From NCBI GenBank assembly GCA_022866185.1, contig JALHUG010000227.1, positions 1-21,575 on the forward strand: DNA of 21,575 bases. The letters are read 5' to 3'. This DNA is from Dehalococcoidia bacterium. GTDB taxonomy: Bacteria; Chloroflexota; Dehalococcoidia; SM23-28-2. The notes beneath the pieces were generated by a model that had not been told where the DNA came from, did not search any database, and saw only the letters and a list, made by a program, of their open reading frames with translations. The position numbers and the translations under genes are program-made. This document shows positions 21,240 to 21,575 of this stretch, piece by piece. Every line of letters starts with the position of its first letter. Within the stretch, counting starts at the first letter, position 1.

Positions 21240-21575
21240 ACTCCGTAGACGGCGCCAGCCTCGCGGGTACGCACGTAGCTCATCGGGCCTATCTGGCGTA
21301 CCAGGCCCTTTAGCTCCAGCATGGCCAGAGCGCTGCTCACGGCAGCGATGGGCAGGCCGCTACGGCGGCGCACTTCATCGATATGGATGGGATCCCTAGA
21401 GATATGACGCAGGAGGCGTTCTTCCGTATCGGTGGCGGGGATCAGCTCCTTCATCTCCATCTGCTGAGGGACCATGGTCAGGTTCAGCTCCTCCAGGATG
21501 TCCTGCACGCTCTGCACCAGCTTGGCCCCCTCCTGGATGAGACGATGGGTGCCACGGCTCTGGACAGAGAAGACG
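21236..21575 (-). CDS. dprA: DNA processing protein DprA, C-terminal part
   Basis: Only the last 112 codons are in the window; the gene continues past the right edge. The visible start matches the end of the Rossmann-like DprA core: a SRGTHRLIQEGAKLVQSVQD segment typical of the family (SRGTNxLIxxGAxLV), then an acidic linker. A winged-helix domain closes the protein (TEERLLRHISRDPIHIDEV, SGLPIAAVSSALAMLELKGL, VRQIGPMSYVR). DprA loads RecA on incoming single-stranded DNA in transformation and is also widespread in non-competent species. The stop overlaps the topA start (ATGA), which supports co-transcription. Confidence 0.93.
   Translation of the reverse strand, partial: VFSVQSRGTHRLIQEGAKLVQSVQDILEELNLTMVPQQMEMKELIPATDTEERLLRHISRDPIHIDEVRRRSGLPIAAVSSALAMLELKGLVRQIGPMSYVRTREAGAVYGV

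Overview
The window is GC-rich, gene-dense bacterial chromosome. Almost every gene lies on the minus strand and is read from high to low coordinates. Start codons are mixed (ATG, frequent GTG, one TTG), Shine-Dalgarno sites of the AGGAGG type are common, and many genes overlap by 4 bases (ATGA/GTGA). The gene set is housekeeping: MEP isoprenoid synthesis, menaquinone, shikimate, cell wall amino sugar, phospholipid and DNA topology/repair. The gene families suggest a Chloroflexota-like lineage (a Dehalococcoidia-related MAG would fit), but this is inference because no rRNA or other marker lies in the window.

In transcription order from the right edge: (1) dprA (3' part), topA, xerC, aroQ and an M24B Xaa-Pro aminopeptidase form a tight, mostly overlapping run. 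(2) A 205-bp gap holds three strong hairpins in tandem that look like the end of a mobile element, followed by menA. (3) efp, xseA, xseB, a PHP-family phosphoesterase, a PurN-fold formyltransferase, an EhaR/COG4030-like HAD phosphatase and a PfkB-family kinase are translationally coupled apart from short gaps. The last four of these have no obvious known pathway and are the best candidate here for an undescribed system. (4) A small membrane-anchored zinc-ribbon protein has its own likely promoter and is followed by a hairpin and a degraded coding fragment. (5) A secreted, membrane-tethered protein with two jelly-roll-like domains and a long Pro/Thr linker sits behind a near-consensus promoter and runs into cmk-plsC-ispH, a commonly seen bacterial gene order. 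(6) glmS and then ppsA are each behind their own promoter. (7) At the left edge a partial plus-strand ORF, of the short GNxNAxKHG-motif type, converges on ppsA and overlaps its 3' end. The likely ppsA terminator lies inside that ORF.

No tRNA, rRNA, CRISPR array, complete insertion sequence or defence system was seen. Of the three longest intergenic spaces, two hold promoters and hairpins and one holds the tandem hairpin element. The only stretch over 300 bp without an intact gene is 8951-9261, which holds a promoter, a hairpin and a decayed coding remnant.
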